Shown one piece after another: positions 36,270 to 47,564 of a DNA stretch of 64,000 nucleotides. This DNA is from Camelus bactrianus (lineage: Eukaryota > Chordata > Mammalia > Artiodactyla > Camelidae). The notes under the pieces are model-generated. The model was not told where the DNA came from. It was given only the letters and a program-made list of their open reading frames with translations, and ran no database searches. Location of the stretch: assembly GCF_048773025.1 (NCBI RefSeq), contig NC_133574.1:11921501-11985500 (forward strand), written 5' to 3'. The position numbers were made by a program, and so were the translations under genes. Positions within the stretch are counted from its first letter, which is position 1. Each line of letters opens with the position of its first letter.

Positions 36270-36730
36270 TAAAGTGTAAAAATCAGTGATTTAAGCAAGT
36301 TAAAGGTTTTATTTTTCTTAAAGTCATTTGTAGCAGGGAGGGCAGTGCTGGTATGTCAGGTTTCTGGTGTCATTAGGGATCTGTGTGCTCTAGTATATTT
36401 AGCATATGGCTTCCATTCTAAGATTGCCTTAGATCACAAGTTAGATGCTGCAGCTCCAGTCATCACCTCCATATTCCAGGAAAGAAGGGGTTAAGAGCAG
36501 AAGTGGGCCTATTACATGAGTCTACCTTCAACCTTGTAAGGAGCTTTCCCAGAAGACACATCAAGTAAATTTTGCTTCTTATTGGCCAGAACTTACTTAG
36601 TCATCCCTGTACACCAGGAAGTCTGGGAAATGCTGTTTTCTGGGCCTGTGATTGATCAGTGGTCTGTCATTAAGGCAGAAGGCAGAATAGATACTGGGTA
36701 GGGAAATTGCAGTGCCTGCCATAATGATGT
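36270..36730. mobile_element. Old dispersed repeat, family not assigned
   Basis: Order of 'gcaagttaaaggttttattt', 'ctgcagctccagtcatcacc', 'cttattggccagaacttact' and 'agtctgggaaatgctgtttt' matches a widespread old mammalian repeat that I remember but cannot name confidently. Confidence 0.45.
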
Positions 36731-37009
36731 GACTACAGGTATGAAGACAGTGGCAGATCAAGAATTCAGCTGTCTTCACAACTGTGGTTGGATATGGAAT
36801 GTGTTTTCCACGTTACAGAGCCATCAGGCGAGGGAAAAGCCACACCAGGATGTGCTGTGGCTTCTGCCCTGTGGTGAAGTCTTTCTTCTTTTAGCTTCTC
36901 CACCTGTGGAGAAATAAACCAGGAAGTTGTATTGGGAGTTTCTGTGGCCTTCGCACACAGGCTGTAACTCAGGGTTTCACAACTCTTGTAATGATTTTTT
37001 TTTTCTTAT

Positions 37010-37340
37010 TATAGAACTATAAGTGCGATTTAGAAAGTTTGGAAGATGATTGTGGGGCTGTTCACACTCCTATCCCATTATCATAAATATTAACCTTTAG
37101 TATAGCTATACTTAATCTTTTCACTCATGTTTTTATATGATTTTGCATTCAATATTGTGTCCTCCATCCCTCTCCCCCATTTTCTTGCACGGTTTTCATA
37201 ATCCTCACTTTAATGGTCATACAATCATGTATCCAGTGGTTGTTTCCTGTCTGTTTAGCAGCCCCACTATTTTTAGATGTTTACTTTTGTTTCCAGTTTC
37301 TTGGTTTTGTAAGACATAACATAAAGTAATTTTGCACATT
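37010..37340 (-). mobile_element. L1M-like 3-prime remnant
   Basis: Weak ordered similarity to the complement of an L1M 3-prime UTR ('gatttagaaagtttggaaga', 'ttttcataatcctcacttta', 'ctatttttagatgtttactt'). Low certainty. A short TA-rich run follows at 37382-37400. Confidence 0.35.
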
Positions 37341-37684
37341 TTTTCTATATTTAGAGCATTTTTATATTAAGAATATAAAAATTATATATATATATAATTT
37401 GGAGGTCCAGATGTGTTAATAATTTTGAATCTCTGGTATACAATTTCACACTGAAATCTTCAATGTACAAGAAGCCACATTATTTGAACTCTTAGGACTG
37501 ATTAATATCATTTTTGATTATTTGACTTTTTAATTTACAGTTTGAATACCTTTGATCTTAAACAGTTTTTCATGTATTTATTAGTTGTATTTTCTCCTTT
37601 GTGAATTGCCTATTCATGTCCTTGGTTTTGTACATATCAGTGTTTTATTGCTTTTATTGTTGCTATGATTTCTTTGAACTTTAT

Positions 37685-38120
37685 TCTACTTAAATTTTTC
37701 TTTTGTGATAAAATGCACATACCATAAAATTTATCATTTTAAACATTTCTGAATGTACAGTTTGGTGAGTTGCGTACATTGATATTGTTGTGCAACCATC
37801 ACCACCATCCATCTCAGGAACTTCTTCATCTTCCAAACTGAAACTCTGTCCACATTAAAGAATAACTCTCTTTCCCCCTCTCCCAGCCCTAGCCCCCACC
37901 ATCCCCCCTCTGTCCTTATGACTGTAACTATTCTGGGTCCTCATATAAGTGGAAACATCCAGTATTAGCCCTTTCATGACTGGCTTATTTCACTTGGTAT
38001 AAGGTCTTCAGGGTTCAGCAACACTGTAGCATGTGTCAGAATTTCCTTCCTTTTTAGGGCTGAATAATATTCTGTTGTATGTATGGCCACAATCTGTTTA
38101 TGGTGTGAACTCTTTCATAT
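37685..38120 (-). mobile_element. L1M 3-prime UTR, reverse strand
   Basis: Clear complement of an L1M 3-prime UTR: 'acataccataaaatttatca', 'tgtgcaaccatcaccaccat', 'actgtaactattctgggtcc', 'agggctgaataatattctgt'. Confidence 0.8.
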
Positions 38121-38619
38121 AACAGATACGAATTTTTTGTCATAAGCAGATACTTTTTCTCACTTGATTTTTTGTAGGTTATGTTTTTGAACATCTATAA
38201 TTGTAAATTTTTATGTAAGTAAACCTACTTTCCTTTGATGTTTATATATATTTTTCATTCATCTGGGATTTATTTGGAACATCACTTGACACTGAAATTA
38301 AACCCAGGAAGAATCCAGAGCCAGGGTTAATCTACTTCTTGTTGGAATGCCTTCTATAGGCTCACAATTTTTTTTTAAACCAGGCAGGAAGGAAACATTG
38401 CATGACTATGCTCTCACTTTGCATACCTTTCTAGCCTTCCTCTCTTCATCCTATTCCCCCCTCTAATCAGTTTAAATGTTATGTTTATAAAATTAACTTA
38501 TTAAGGTGCTTGGATTCCTCTTCAAGGTAAGAGAAGACTCTAGGTCTCTGGAGTTAATACATTCAATTTCTTCTGTCCTGAGATATATTCTTGATATTAC
38601 AGTTGATTGTTGATATATT

Positions 38620-38765
38620 CAGCACTTGCTAAAGGCCCAGCCCTCTCCCCACCAAGCATTTGCATGAATTAACTCACTTATTTAATCCCACAGACAATTG
38701 TGGGGTAGGTAGTTATTAGGCCTGTTTTTCAGGTTGATAGGAGGTGCCATAAGGAGATATATTGT
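38620..38765 (-). mobile_element. MIR SINE, reverse strand
   Basis: 'gcatttgcatgaattaactc', 'acttatttaatcccacagac' and 'gtggggtaggtagttattag' follow the MIR complement. Confidence 0.6.
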
Positions 38766-38844
38766 AACCTAAATATTGGAATCCACAGCTATTCTTCATG
38801 TGCTTTAAATGAAAGAAAACTAAAAAAAAAAATCTGATATAGTA

Positions 38845-38935
38845 ATCACTAACACAGTGCTAAATGTGTACTGGGAACATTAAGGTATTAACTAATTTGA
38901 TCTCAGCCCCTTGAGGTAGGCACATTAAAATAAGT
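38845..38935 (-). mobile_element. MIR fragment, reverse strand
   Basis: 'aacacagtgctaaatgtgta' and 'tcagccccttgaggtaggca' match the MIR complement. Confidence 0.5.
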
Positions 38936-39394
38936 AATGTGTTGTTGAATAACGTTTAGATCACTTACTTACAATCTGCTTTTGATGACTTTATTATTTC
39001 TTGTCTATGTCTTAAGATTGCTTTCTCTCTCCCATTCAGGGAGTGTATTGATTCTAATCAGAGTAATTAAAACTTACTTGGGGCATGATGTTTGAGCTTT
39101 GTATCAGACAGGAGTATAAACTAAAGCCCCCAGCTAGTTGATAGCCAGATTTGATTATTTGCTTGAAGAGTTAGCATACACACAGCACAGAATTCAAAAG
39201 GTGCAGTACGATTTCCAGTGCAAGAGTGTCTCTTTCCCACTTCTGTGTTGCCTTCCAGATCCCCTTCCTGGAGGAAACCAACTTTACTGGTGCTTAACCA
39301 GCAATAATTATGTGCAGGCACATGGATTATACATAAACTTGATTCATAAAATGGTAACAAAATTGACATACTATGGTACATTTTGATTTTTACT

Positions 39395-39800
39395 TTAAAA
39401 ATTTTAGAAATTATAATTTGAAATATATGAAATTTACCCACTTAACACAGTTTTAAATGTATCATTTGGTAACGTTACCTACATTGATATTGTGATGTAA
39501 CAGAACTCTAGAACTTTTCCATCTTGCAAGATCAAAACTTTGTGCCCATAAACAGCTCCTCATTTCTCTCCATCATACACCTTGCTTTTTTAAAAAAATG
39601 TTGTAGATACAGAAGTATATTTAAGAATGTGTATGTATGGAGAGGCCCCATTTCATGTAGCAAATTTATAGTAGATATTGTTTCATATCTGCAGACACAC
39701 TGCCCATCCTTTTTAATTGCTGCAAAGTGTTACATTTTATGGATGTGACCTAATCTGTGTAATCAGTTCCTTGTTATGTGCAGTTATGTTGTTTCTGATC
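39395..39800 (-). mobile_element. L1M 3-prime remnant, reverse strand
   Basis: 'aaatttacccacttaacaca', 'acattgatattgtgatgtaa' and 'aattgctgcaaagtgttaca' follow the L1M 3-prime UTR complement. Confidence 0.55.
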
Positions 39801-39959
39801 TTGGAAGCTGTGACAACTGTGCACCTCTCTGAGGCACCTTGTTTTAGATGTCCCTTGGCTTGACAATGGAATTTGATTTTGTCTCATAGTCTTTGTTCAG
39901 AGACTTTCTCTTCAGTAGGTGAGTTTCTCACTGGTACATGCTGATGATTTTAGTGATAA

Positions 39960-40110
39960 TAATGCACTTTCACTGAGTACGTTCCCCATGCCAGGTGCTG
40001 CCATGAGCACTTCGTTTAGACTCCTGTGAAGTCAGTGCTAATTATGCATGGAGAGAGGAAATCACTTTCCAAACTTGGTAAAATGTAAGGTGGGGTGTAG
40101 CTGGGCTGAT
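39960..40110 (-). mobile_element. MIR fragment, reverse strand
   Basis: 'catgccaggtgctgccatga' and 'gaggaaatcactttccaaac' match the MIR complement. Confidence 0.5.
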
Positions 40111-40114
40111 TGGA

Positions 40115-41005
40115 GTTGGAGCTCTCCCGTTGCCCGTGCTGAAATGGCCTGGGCTGTGTGGCAGGTGTGTGTGGTCACAGCTGCTTTTCTGGTGCTGTGC
40201 TTTCTGGTTTTAGTGTGTTTTATTTATGTATGGATATTTTAAAACTCAGGCTTGGCTTTCTCTTTGGTTTCTATTGGGTGCATATTCATTCTGATAATTG
40301 GTAAAACATATTTTAACATAACTGTACTTTTGTATAAGATATTTACCTGTATTTGTTTAGGGATGATTACTTCCTACTGTGCTTAGTGACCACGTTGGTA
40401 CATGGCCACATTTCTTACCTCCTCCTCCTTTCTTCTATCACCTGCTTTTGATTGTTTATGTTAGTGAAATTACTCTGATATTTATGTTTGTGACTTTATG
40501 TTTACTGGTGTCTCTGCTGCTCTACCAAGAAAACAATATCTTTTGATTCCATGACACAAGGGCATCAGTGTCTTTATATTTTCCTCCTTTCCATCTGTGC
40601 CTGTCAACTTGATACTACTCCTGTTGTTTTAATTTATAATATTTACATTCTGTTCTATAGCTATAGATTCTCCCAGAAAAGAAAAGCATTTATCCCTACA
40701 TCTTAAATGGACTACTTACTCACTGTAAGTCTTTGGCTGTACTTTATGCATTCTAATTATTTGGCTAAAGCTTATTGTCTGATGGTTAATTCATGAAGGG
40801 TTCATAGAAACCAAATTCTCTCAAGTTGTTGTATGTTTAAAGATATTTTGTTTTTGCAACAGACTTGATTGGCAGTGTGGCCAGATATAGAATTCTGGGG
40901 TCATATTTTCCTGCCAGAAAAGTCTGTAAATGTGGCCCTGTGTGTCCCAGTGTCCTGCATGCAGCTGTGCCAATGGCCAAGACAGGCTGCCCTTTTCCTG
41001 CTTTA
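40115..41005. other. Pseudogene intron, no feature recognised
   Basis: No exon or named repeat. The frame at 40048-40242 ends in a hydrophobic stretch but has no homologue that I can name. Confidence 0.4.
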
Positions 41006-41009
41006 AGAG

Positions 41010-41388
41010 TATGTTGCTCTGCTCAATAAGCCTAACAAAACACCATAGGCTGAGTGGCTTCAACAACAGACAGTTGTTTTCTCACAGCTCTGGGGGCTTT
41101 AGGTCTGAGATCAAGGTGCCATCATGGTTGGTTTATGATCAGATCTCTCTTCCTGGCTTGCAGATGGCCTCCTTCTCACCAGGTCCTTGTGTGGCTCTTC
41201 CTCTGTGTGTGAGTGAGAGAGAGCTTCCTGATCCCTCTGCCTTATCCTGCAGAGATGTTAGTGCTGTCCTGTGACCTCACTGATCCTGGATTACAACTCT
41301 AGGGGCTTCATCTCCAAACACAGTCACCTGAGGGTTGCAGCTTCAGCATAAGAGTTTTGGGACACACAGCTCAGTATATAACAAAGGG
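41010..41388 (-). mobile_element. MaLR LTR (MLT1/MST group), solo fossil
   Basis: Minus-strand order: 'tgttatatactgagctgtgt', 'gactgtgtttggagatgaag', 'accttgatctcagacctaaa', then 'tgttgttgaagccactcagc', the layout of a complete MaLR LTR. No internal region adjoins it. Age by family: early placental. It lies in the ACTR3B pseudogene intron. Confidence 0.7.
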
Positions 41389-41389
41389 T

Positions 41390-42470
41390 AATGTGGATTT
41401 TTATTTATTTATTTTTTTGCCAAAAGGCCTAGATTTATTTTCCTTTCTTTGTTTTTTTTTTTTTCTCCTTTTCTCTCTCTTTTTTCCCCTAGCTTAAATA
41501 TGTGATGTAAATCCATATTTATTAACATGGAAAAATGTTCAACATATTGCTGAATGACAAAAAGCAGTTTTATTTATTTTTATCTTTCTGTAATCCTGTT
41601 AATTTCCTCCTATTAGATAATAGTTATTATTTTAAATAGACATTTTAAAAAACTCAGATATCTATGTCATGATATTCATCTGCTTTATTTTTATATTTTT
41701 CTGGGTACATGTTTTTTATCTGCCATTTGTTTTTTCCTATTTTCTCTCTCCCTTCTCTTCTTCTTTGAGTGTTTTTATATGGTGTTTGGCTAGTCTCTTT
41801 GTGTTCTTTCCTCATCTTTGAGTGAGGGGATCTCTTTCTGAACTGGCTGTGTGTCGGGTTTAGGCTGGGTGGTGGGCAGTGTCTGGGTGAAGCAGCTTCT
41901 GTCCCAGGCTTGTCTTTCTCACAGCTGATGGTGGAGGTGTAACTTCTCACCTTGCTGCCTGTGCTCTGAGTGGAGCGACCTGGGGAGCGAGGCTCCTGCA
42001 GCTGTGCTGCTCAGACTGCTCTGACACCTAGCAAGGGCTCTCTGCTTTTGCTCTTCTCTGGAGAACTGGATATTGCCTGGTATCTGAAGTCACTGGTGTT
42101 CTCTTTCCATGTCCTCACTCATCTGGTCTCAGTGGGGCTGTTATTGCCCTTGGCAGCTCAGTGCACGTCTCTTCTGATTCACGGTGTTTGGGTGTTCTGT
42201 TATCTGAGGTGGAGTTTCCTTTTCTGTAGCTTGTTCTTGTTTTGTGGTGGATTAGTAAGAGCAGAAGTGTTTAGAGAGGCTTTACTCTCTCAAAGATTTT
42301 AAACCTCACAGCCAAAATATGTTTAATCAATCACTCTGGGTGTACTCTGTCTGTCAAATTAAGGAGTTGTACAGCATCTTAATGAACATGCTTTTAGATT
42401 AACATTTTGCTGTTCTGATGTAATTACATGAAATTTGGGTGAACACTAAATATAGTGAATATTTCCTTAC
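41390..42470. other. Pseudogene intron with a possible L1M snippet
   Basis: A short segment at about 41505-41580 ('aaatccatatttattaacat', 'catattgctgaatgacaaaa') resembles sense-strand L1M 3-prime sequence. The GC-richer frame at 41970-42302 is not recognised and ends before the exon at 42473. Confidence 0.4.
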
Positions 42471-42472
42471 AG

Positions 42473-42568
42473 ACAGAACCTCGTCTGAATACACCAGAAA
42501 ATAAAGAATATCTTGCAGAAATTATGTTCAAATTATTTAATATACCGGGACTCTACATTGCAGTTCAG
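42473..42568 (+). pseudogene. ACTR3B: ACTR3B pseudo-exon, residues 113-144
   Basis: 96 bases with AG acceptor and GTAAGG donor, open throughout: [20 protein letters not shown] then [12 protein letters not shown]. The intron before it has grown to about 9.5 kb and holds many repeats. The best preserved exon of the copy. Confidence 0.93.
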
Positions 42569-43376
42569 GTAAGGACAAGTGACTTTCATGATTCCCAAGT
42601 GACCTTAGTTGTCTAATGTGGAAGAAATGGTGATTCTAGAGGCCTCTGTAAGATTGTGTGGTGTGGTTTCCTTTCCCATGCACTCAAGTGCACATGAACT
42701 CATCCCATTCAGGTCCGAGCTCAAACACTGTACAGAGCAATTTCTGTGATTTATGTTTTTACTGCTGGTGTAGAGTTTGTCCAGCTTTTGTCTGTTTACA
42801 TTCATTAAAATCTAAGGTATCCTCAGGAAGACAAGTTCAAGATGTAGGTGTGGTTCTTTGGCTTTTTTTACTTCTGATCATAAAAAAGAAAATATACTAT
42901 AGAATCTGTTAAAACAAAACAAAATGAAACAAAATAAATGTCTTTCAAGGGTTTCCCTTTGTGGATCTGAGCTCCTGTGGTTCCATGAGTTTGCAGAACT
43001 TCCCCTGAAGCTGCTTGTTCTTCGTGGGGTGGTTTGTTGTTTTTAGGTGTAATGTATCTGCCTCTATATAAGGGAATTGACTGAAATTTGGGGGAATAAA
43101 TGATAAAATTGTTTTCCAAAATGCTTCCTGCATATTCTATTCCCTTACTTGTAGGAAAAAAGAGGAGGAGTTGCATAGATGTTTAACTTGGAAGATTCCA
43201 CATGCTGTGTCCTCTGTGTGGTGATTCTCAGTAGACAGTGATGTCTTAAAGGCTCTGAAAATGCCTACATTAGGAAACTCTGTTTATTCCACCACTTCCA
43301 AAGTTAACCAGAAATATTCCCCCACCCCTAAGCTGTTTCTGTTTCATGGAGTAGGAGACACTTCAGGAAACACTCG

Positions 43377-43798
43377 CCCAGTGGTTCTCAAAGTGTTCCA
43401 TGCAGCAAAGTCTCCTCAAAAGTGTTTTTTTCAAAATACACATTCTCAGAATTTATATCAGACCACGGGTTTCCAGCCTCAAAATTTTGGATCGGGCAGT
43501 CCTCAGGGGAGGGGAGGGTACTGAGCTGTGTGTTGGATGTCTAGCAGCATCTCTGGTCTTGACCCACCAGGGGAAGCACCACCACCAGCCTCCCCTCCCT
43601 CAAGTGTGACAGCGAGAAATGGCACCAGGTATTGCCAGGTGCTCCTTGGGGGCAAAATTGCCCCTGGTTGAGAACCACTATCCTGGTTCTCCAGATGAGA
43701 ATTTCTGGGTGCCAGGCCCAGTATTTTGTCTTTCTAAAGTCCCCACAAGTAGTCTTATTGCAATCCATCTGTGGACCCACACTGGGAACCAGTGGATT
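43377..43798. mobile_element. Two hAT-Charlie remnants, one inside the other
   Basis: Outer element: starts 'cagtggttctcaaagtgttc' and ends near 'ctgggaaccagtgg', with MER5-like 'gatgagaatttctgggtgcc' at about 43694. Inner element at about 43480-43680: contains 'gatgtctagcagcatctctg' and ends 'ccctggttgagaaccacta', a second short hAT-type element. Both are non-autonomous; frames across them (43261-43858) are not genes. Confidence 0.55.
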
Positions 43799-44088
43799 AG
43801 AAATTAAAACCTCCTGATTCCACAATAAAATTCCTTTGTCTCTGGCTGTTCTTTGCAAAGCTTTGATTTATCTTACTGAGAAGTTTACTCCTCCAGATTA
43901 AGTGCACAGAATTTACATGTTAGTTGCCCACTTTGGAATTTGGATTTGGGAGGATGATGGAAGGTAGGGAAGGGAAAGGTCATTCAGACTCAGTAAGAAA
44001 GAAAGGGCTTATTGCTCCAACCTGAAGATAGGCTTGTGGAACACTTGAGAAAGTCCCCATGCTGATGGTCTCTCTGGTATTTGTGAAG

Positions 44089-44196
44089 GCAGTGCTGGCC
44101 TTAGCTGTGTAGTGGACATCATGACAAGTTGGTGAACACACATTAACAGGAATCATCATTGACAGCAGGGATGGGGTCACTCACACTATCCCAATG
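44089..44196 (+). pseudogene. ACTR3B: ACTR3B pseudo-exon, residues 145-180
   Basis: 108 bases: AVLALAV, stop, WTS, stop (TGA for CGA), then QVGEHTLTGIIIDSRDGVTH and TIPM. The phosphate-binding loop DSGDGV of the actin fold is DSRDGV here. Acceptor AG kept; donor reads GTCAGC, weak. Confidence 0.92.
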
Positions 44197-44799
44197 GTCA
44201 GCAGGGCACCGAGTTCTGCTCTGTCTGTGGGCCTAACCTGATTTGAGGTGAAGGAAGCAGTGAAAGAAAAAACCCTTCTGTTAATTAAAGCACCACTTTT
44301 GAAGACATACCTGTACTTATCAAAGGTAATAAGAGCCTTTAAACACACTTGTGTGAGAAAGTGGAAGATGCCTAGTGTCTGTGGCACTGGCAGTTGGAAA
44401 TTTGCAGTAGCAGATTTGTGCAGTCTGGTGTCAGCAGTCGTCTGATGTCCCTGGGCTCTGCTTGGCTCCGGTGTCACTTTGCCAGGAGGGTTTTCCTGAC
44501 TTTCATTCTGAACTGTAATCTGGATATCAGTGGGTGCGGCACATGAACATTTGGAGGATGATTTTGTGTTCTGTGACAATCCTCTGGAGAGGATTTGTTT
44601 CTTGCTTTTTAAAAATTTTTTAAGAGCCAAGAAGGAGAGATTGTTCACCTTGACTTGTAGGATGCTCTGCAATGTCACTTTTTGGTTTTAATTTTCAAAA
44701 TATAACAGAAGTGATTTCTAATTCAGGCTTCAAGAGACTATATATATATACACATATATATTTGGTACAATGGACTAGTTAAATGAATTATTTAAATTT

Positions 44800-44988
44800 T
44801 TTTTTTTAATAAATTGAAGCTATCTGGAGGGGGTTACATTGGGAATTCAGACCTGCCTTTCCTTCTCCACGTCCCTTCTTGGAGGCAACCCCTGATACTA
44901 ATGTTTGTTATTTTGTGTATTACAAGTATCTTTTGTGCAAATATAGCTTTGTGTGTTTATGTGCTAAGCTCCTTTTAAAAATGCAATA
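44800..44988 (-). mobile_element. L1M 3-prime remnant
   Basis: 'aataaattgaagctatctgg' and a 'ttggaggcaacccctgatac' block follow the complement of an L1M 3-prime UTR. Confidence 0.5.
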
Positions 44989-44989
44989 A

Positions 44990-45055
44990 ATGAATCACTA
45001 TGCTATACACTGGAAACAGAATTTTGTAAGTCAACTAAGACAAATTTAAAAAATG
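44990..45055 (+). mobile_element. Short L1/SINE tail
   Basis: 'aatcactatgctatacactg' then 'ttttgtaagtcaactaagac', the sense tail tip, ending in A-rich sequence. Confidence 0.6.
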
Positions 45056-45584
45056 CAAACTAGTATTTTTTTTAAAAAAACAGTTCATTTATTTCATTTA
45101 AAAAATAGTCACTGTTTTATTTCAGGACGTTGCAGAGATGATGTACTAATATGCTGGTGCTTTAATACCTCAAAGTTCAGAAATCACTGCAGGGGGAGGC
45201 TGATGTGTCTACAGTCAGGAGGAAAAAGCCAAATCTTTCCCCTCTGTCATTGCACCCTGCCAGTGTCCCCTTTGCCTGGGGGTGAGGAGAGGCAGGAGGC
45301 CTGCAGAGCATGCTCTGTGCTCGCAGCCCCTTCATCCAGTCTCGGAACACTGCCCCCTCCTGGGTGTGAGGTGTTTAGGTGCCACTTGCTGTGTGGCCCT
45401 GCCTGGCTCCTCTCTGAGGTCACGTCCTCAGAGGTCAGTGCAGGCCAAGTTCAGGGACTGTGCCTGTGGGTCTGCTTCCTGGCCTACCCTGTGTATCTGA
45501 AACAAGTTTCACACTACGTGCAGGCCCACAGAGAAAGTTGTTGTTCAAATTTTTCTCTGTTTCTTAATGCAGTTTTTTCCCCCT

Positions 45585-45985
45585 ATTTATAAAAATTACA
45601 TTTACTGTACGAAATTTAGGTAAAATGGAGAAATGTAAAGAAGAAAATAGAATGACCCAGAAACCTGCCCAGAGGACTGTGCCACACTTTTTTGGTATAG
45701 TCTACTGAGCTCTTTTTCTTAGACAAACAACACACATTTTAAGCAGTTGGGATACCCTCCATCTGATTTCATGTTCTAATTGTACAATGTGCTCCTGAGG
45801 TTGTATTTTGCATATTGACATATCCCTGATGTATCTTTATGGTTAAATACTCTGTGGAAATATATTTAGTAACTACCTGACAGCCCATCATGTGGGTGTA
45901 GCACAACTCACTTACTTGTTTTCCTACCATTGGCTGTGGTTTTTTTAATATATTTAATCTGTGATGAAGCTGATACTCAAAATGG
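45585..45985 (-). mobile_element. L1M-like 3-prime remnant
   Basis: 'aggtaaaatggagaaatgta', 'aagaaaatagaatgacccag', 'tgcatattgacatatccctg' and a later 'ttttcctaccattggctgtg' follow the complement of an old L1M 3-prime region. Confidence 0.5.
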
Positions 45986-45989
45986 GTTG

Positions 45990-46970
45990 AATTAATTTTA
46001 GAAAATGTTATATGTAATGTATTGAGTATAGAAATTGTGAATAGTTTCTGTTTGTGAGAGCTACTGTTCTTATGATTTTTTTATTTTAATAATGTGTACA
46101 TATCTTTTATCTTGATCTTAAATATTTTACAATTGGCTTGGGCTCCTGAGAAAGGCTACACACTCTCTCACTTCTAGAAGTTGGGCACCTCAGAAGACAT
46201 AAGAGGAATTCAGTCACCTGTTCTTGCAACTTCAGTGGTAACTGTGCTTGTACATAGTGGAACTGATCCATCTGTCAGATGGATGAGGATTTGCTCCAGC
46301 CTTCTGTCTCCATGACTGTGTGACAAGCAGCCAGTGCCATCAGGGAGCTCAGAGTGCCTCCTCTACCTGGTGCAGGTGGGGACATTGTCCACTCTGCACA
46401 GCTACTCCCACCAGCATGAGCTGGACCTTCCCAGCCTGTGGCCTGCATGTTGAGTGGCACCCCAGGGGGCTGGTGAGGACCTGGGACCACACAGCAGCTC
46501 CTGGCCCTCTCCTGCTGGTGATGGCTGACAGCCTGGTCACTGGTCCGGGAGGGCAGCTGGGTGAGCGGATCCAAACTCCCCCCAGCATGGATCTCACATA
46601 GCATAGGGTTGAGGGGAACCTGCCAGACTGTTCCTTCCTACCAAGTGCAGCTCTTACTAGAGTGAGCAGATCGGTTATTGAGTCTTAAATGCATGCCTAA
46701 ACCATGCTGTGTACTTGACTCGCTGCCTGTCACTGGGTCTCTTCTGTGCACCCACTCACCGCATATGATGGGTGAAGGTGCCAAGGCTGAAACATATGTG
46801 TTAACAGATGTGGCCATGGTTACTTTGCCCACAGATGTGGAACCAGGATCTGAGTCCTGGTTGTCACACTCTAAGTCCTGCATGCTAGCCAGGTGGTTGA
46901 CTTTTAAATGCAAGCCAATTTGTAGTTGGTTTAAAAATTAATAGTTAAACAGCAAAAAAAACAAAATGTG
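45990..46970. other. Pseudogene intron, no feature recognised
   Basis: GC-balanced intronic sequence. Overlapping frames at 46275-46604 occur on both strands, which argues against coding; none resembles a known protein. Confidence 0.4.
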
Positions 46971-46974
46971 ACAA

Positions 46975-47070
46975 TGAATATATATATGTTCATGTATAAC
47001 TGAAAAATTGTGCTCTACACTGGAATTTGACAAAACATTGTAAAATGCCTATAACTCAATAAAAATGTTT
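46975..47070 (+). mobile_element. Camelid-type retroposon tail
   Basis: 'tgaaaaattgtgctctacac', 'tggaatttgacaaaacattg' and 'ctcaataaaaatg' form a tail variant that I associate with camelid retroposons. It is the best single clue to the lineage in this window. Confidence 0.55.
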
Positions 47071-47421
47071 ATAAAATTAATAGTTAAAACGTTTTCCTTT
47101 TTGTTAGAGGAACAATAAAATGACCCATTGTTCGGACAGACAGCAGCATTTTGGAAATTAACTGCCTTCTGTGGTTTTCTCTTCACATTCCTAATGGAAA
47201 TGCCACTTTGTTTGCTTAAAGAGCATCTCAGGTTCTCCTAATGGAATTGCATGCATGGTCATTTTATTCCCCCTCCCCAAGTCCTGAGCTTTGCACAGAG
47301 TGGAGATTCAGTAAATGCTTGCATTGCCAGGGCAGGTGGGGGCAGGAGTCTAACTTACAGTCCAGGGAGGGCTTTCCTCCTGGAGTTACTCACATGGTGT
47401 TTTGCCTCTCTGTCTCCCCAT

Positions 47422-47562
47422 GTGGAAGGTTAGGTAATTGGAAGCTGCATCAAACACATCCCTATTGCAGGTAGAGATATGTATTTCATTCAACAGCTGC
47501 CAAGTGAGAGGGAGGTGGGATTCCCTCCTGAGCAACCACTGGAGACCACAAAGGCCATTAAG
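47422..47562 (+). pseudogene. ACTR3B: ACTR3B pseudo-exon, residues 181-228
   Basis: 141 bases against 144 expected. Reads VEG, stop, [43 protein letters not shown]. One codon is lost in GRDITYF (here GRDMYF). The acceptor AG is gone (AT at that place); the donor GTAAAA is kept. Confidence 0.92.
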
Positions 47563-47564
47563 GT

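Noticed and set aside
44181-44678. 165-residue minus-strand frame
   Set aside because: It partly overlaps the antisense of an ACTR3B pseudo-exon and shows no known domain.
45053-45592. 179-residue frame in the ACTR3B pseudogene intron
   Set aside because: No recognisable domain, includes a retroposon-tail edge, and a second frame (45282-45500) overlaps it.
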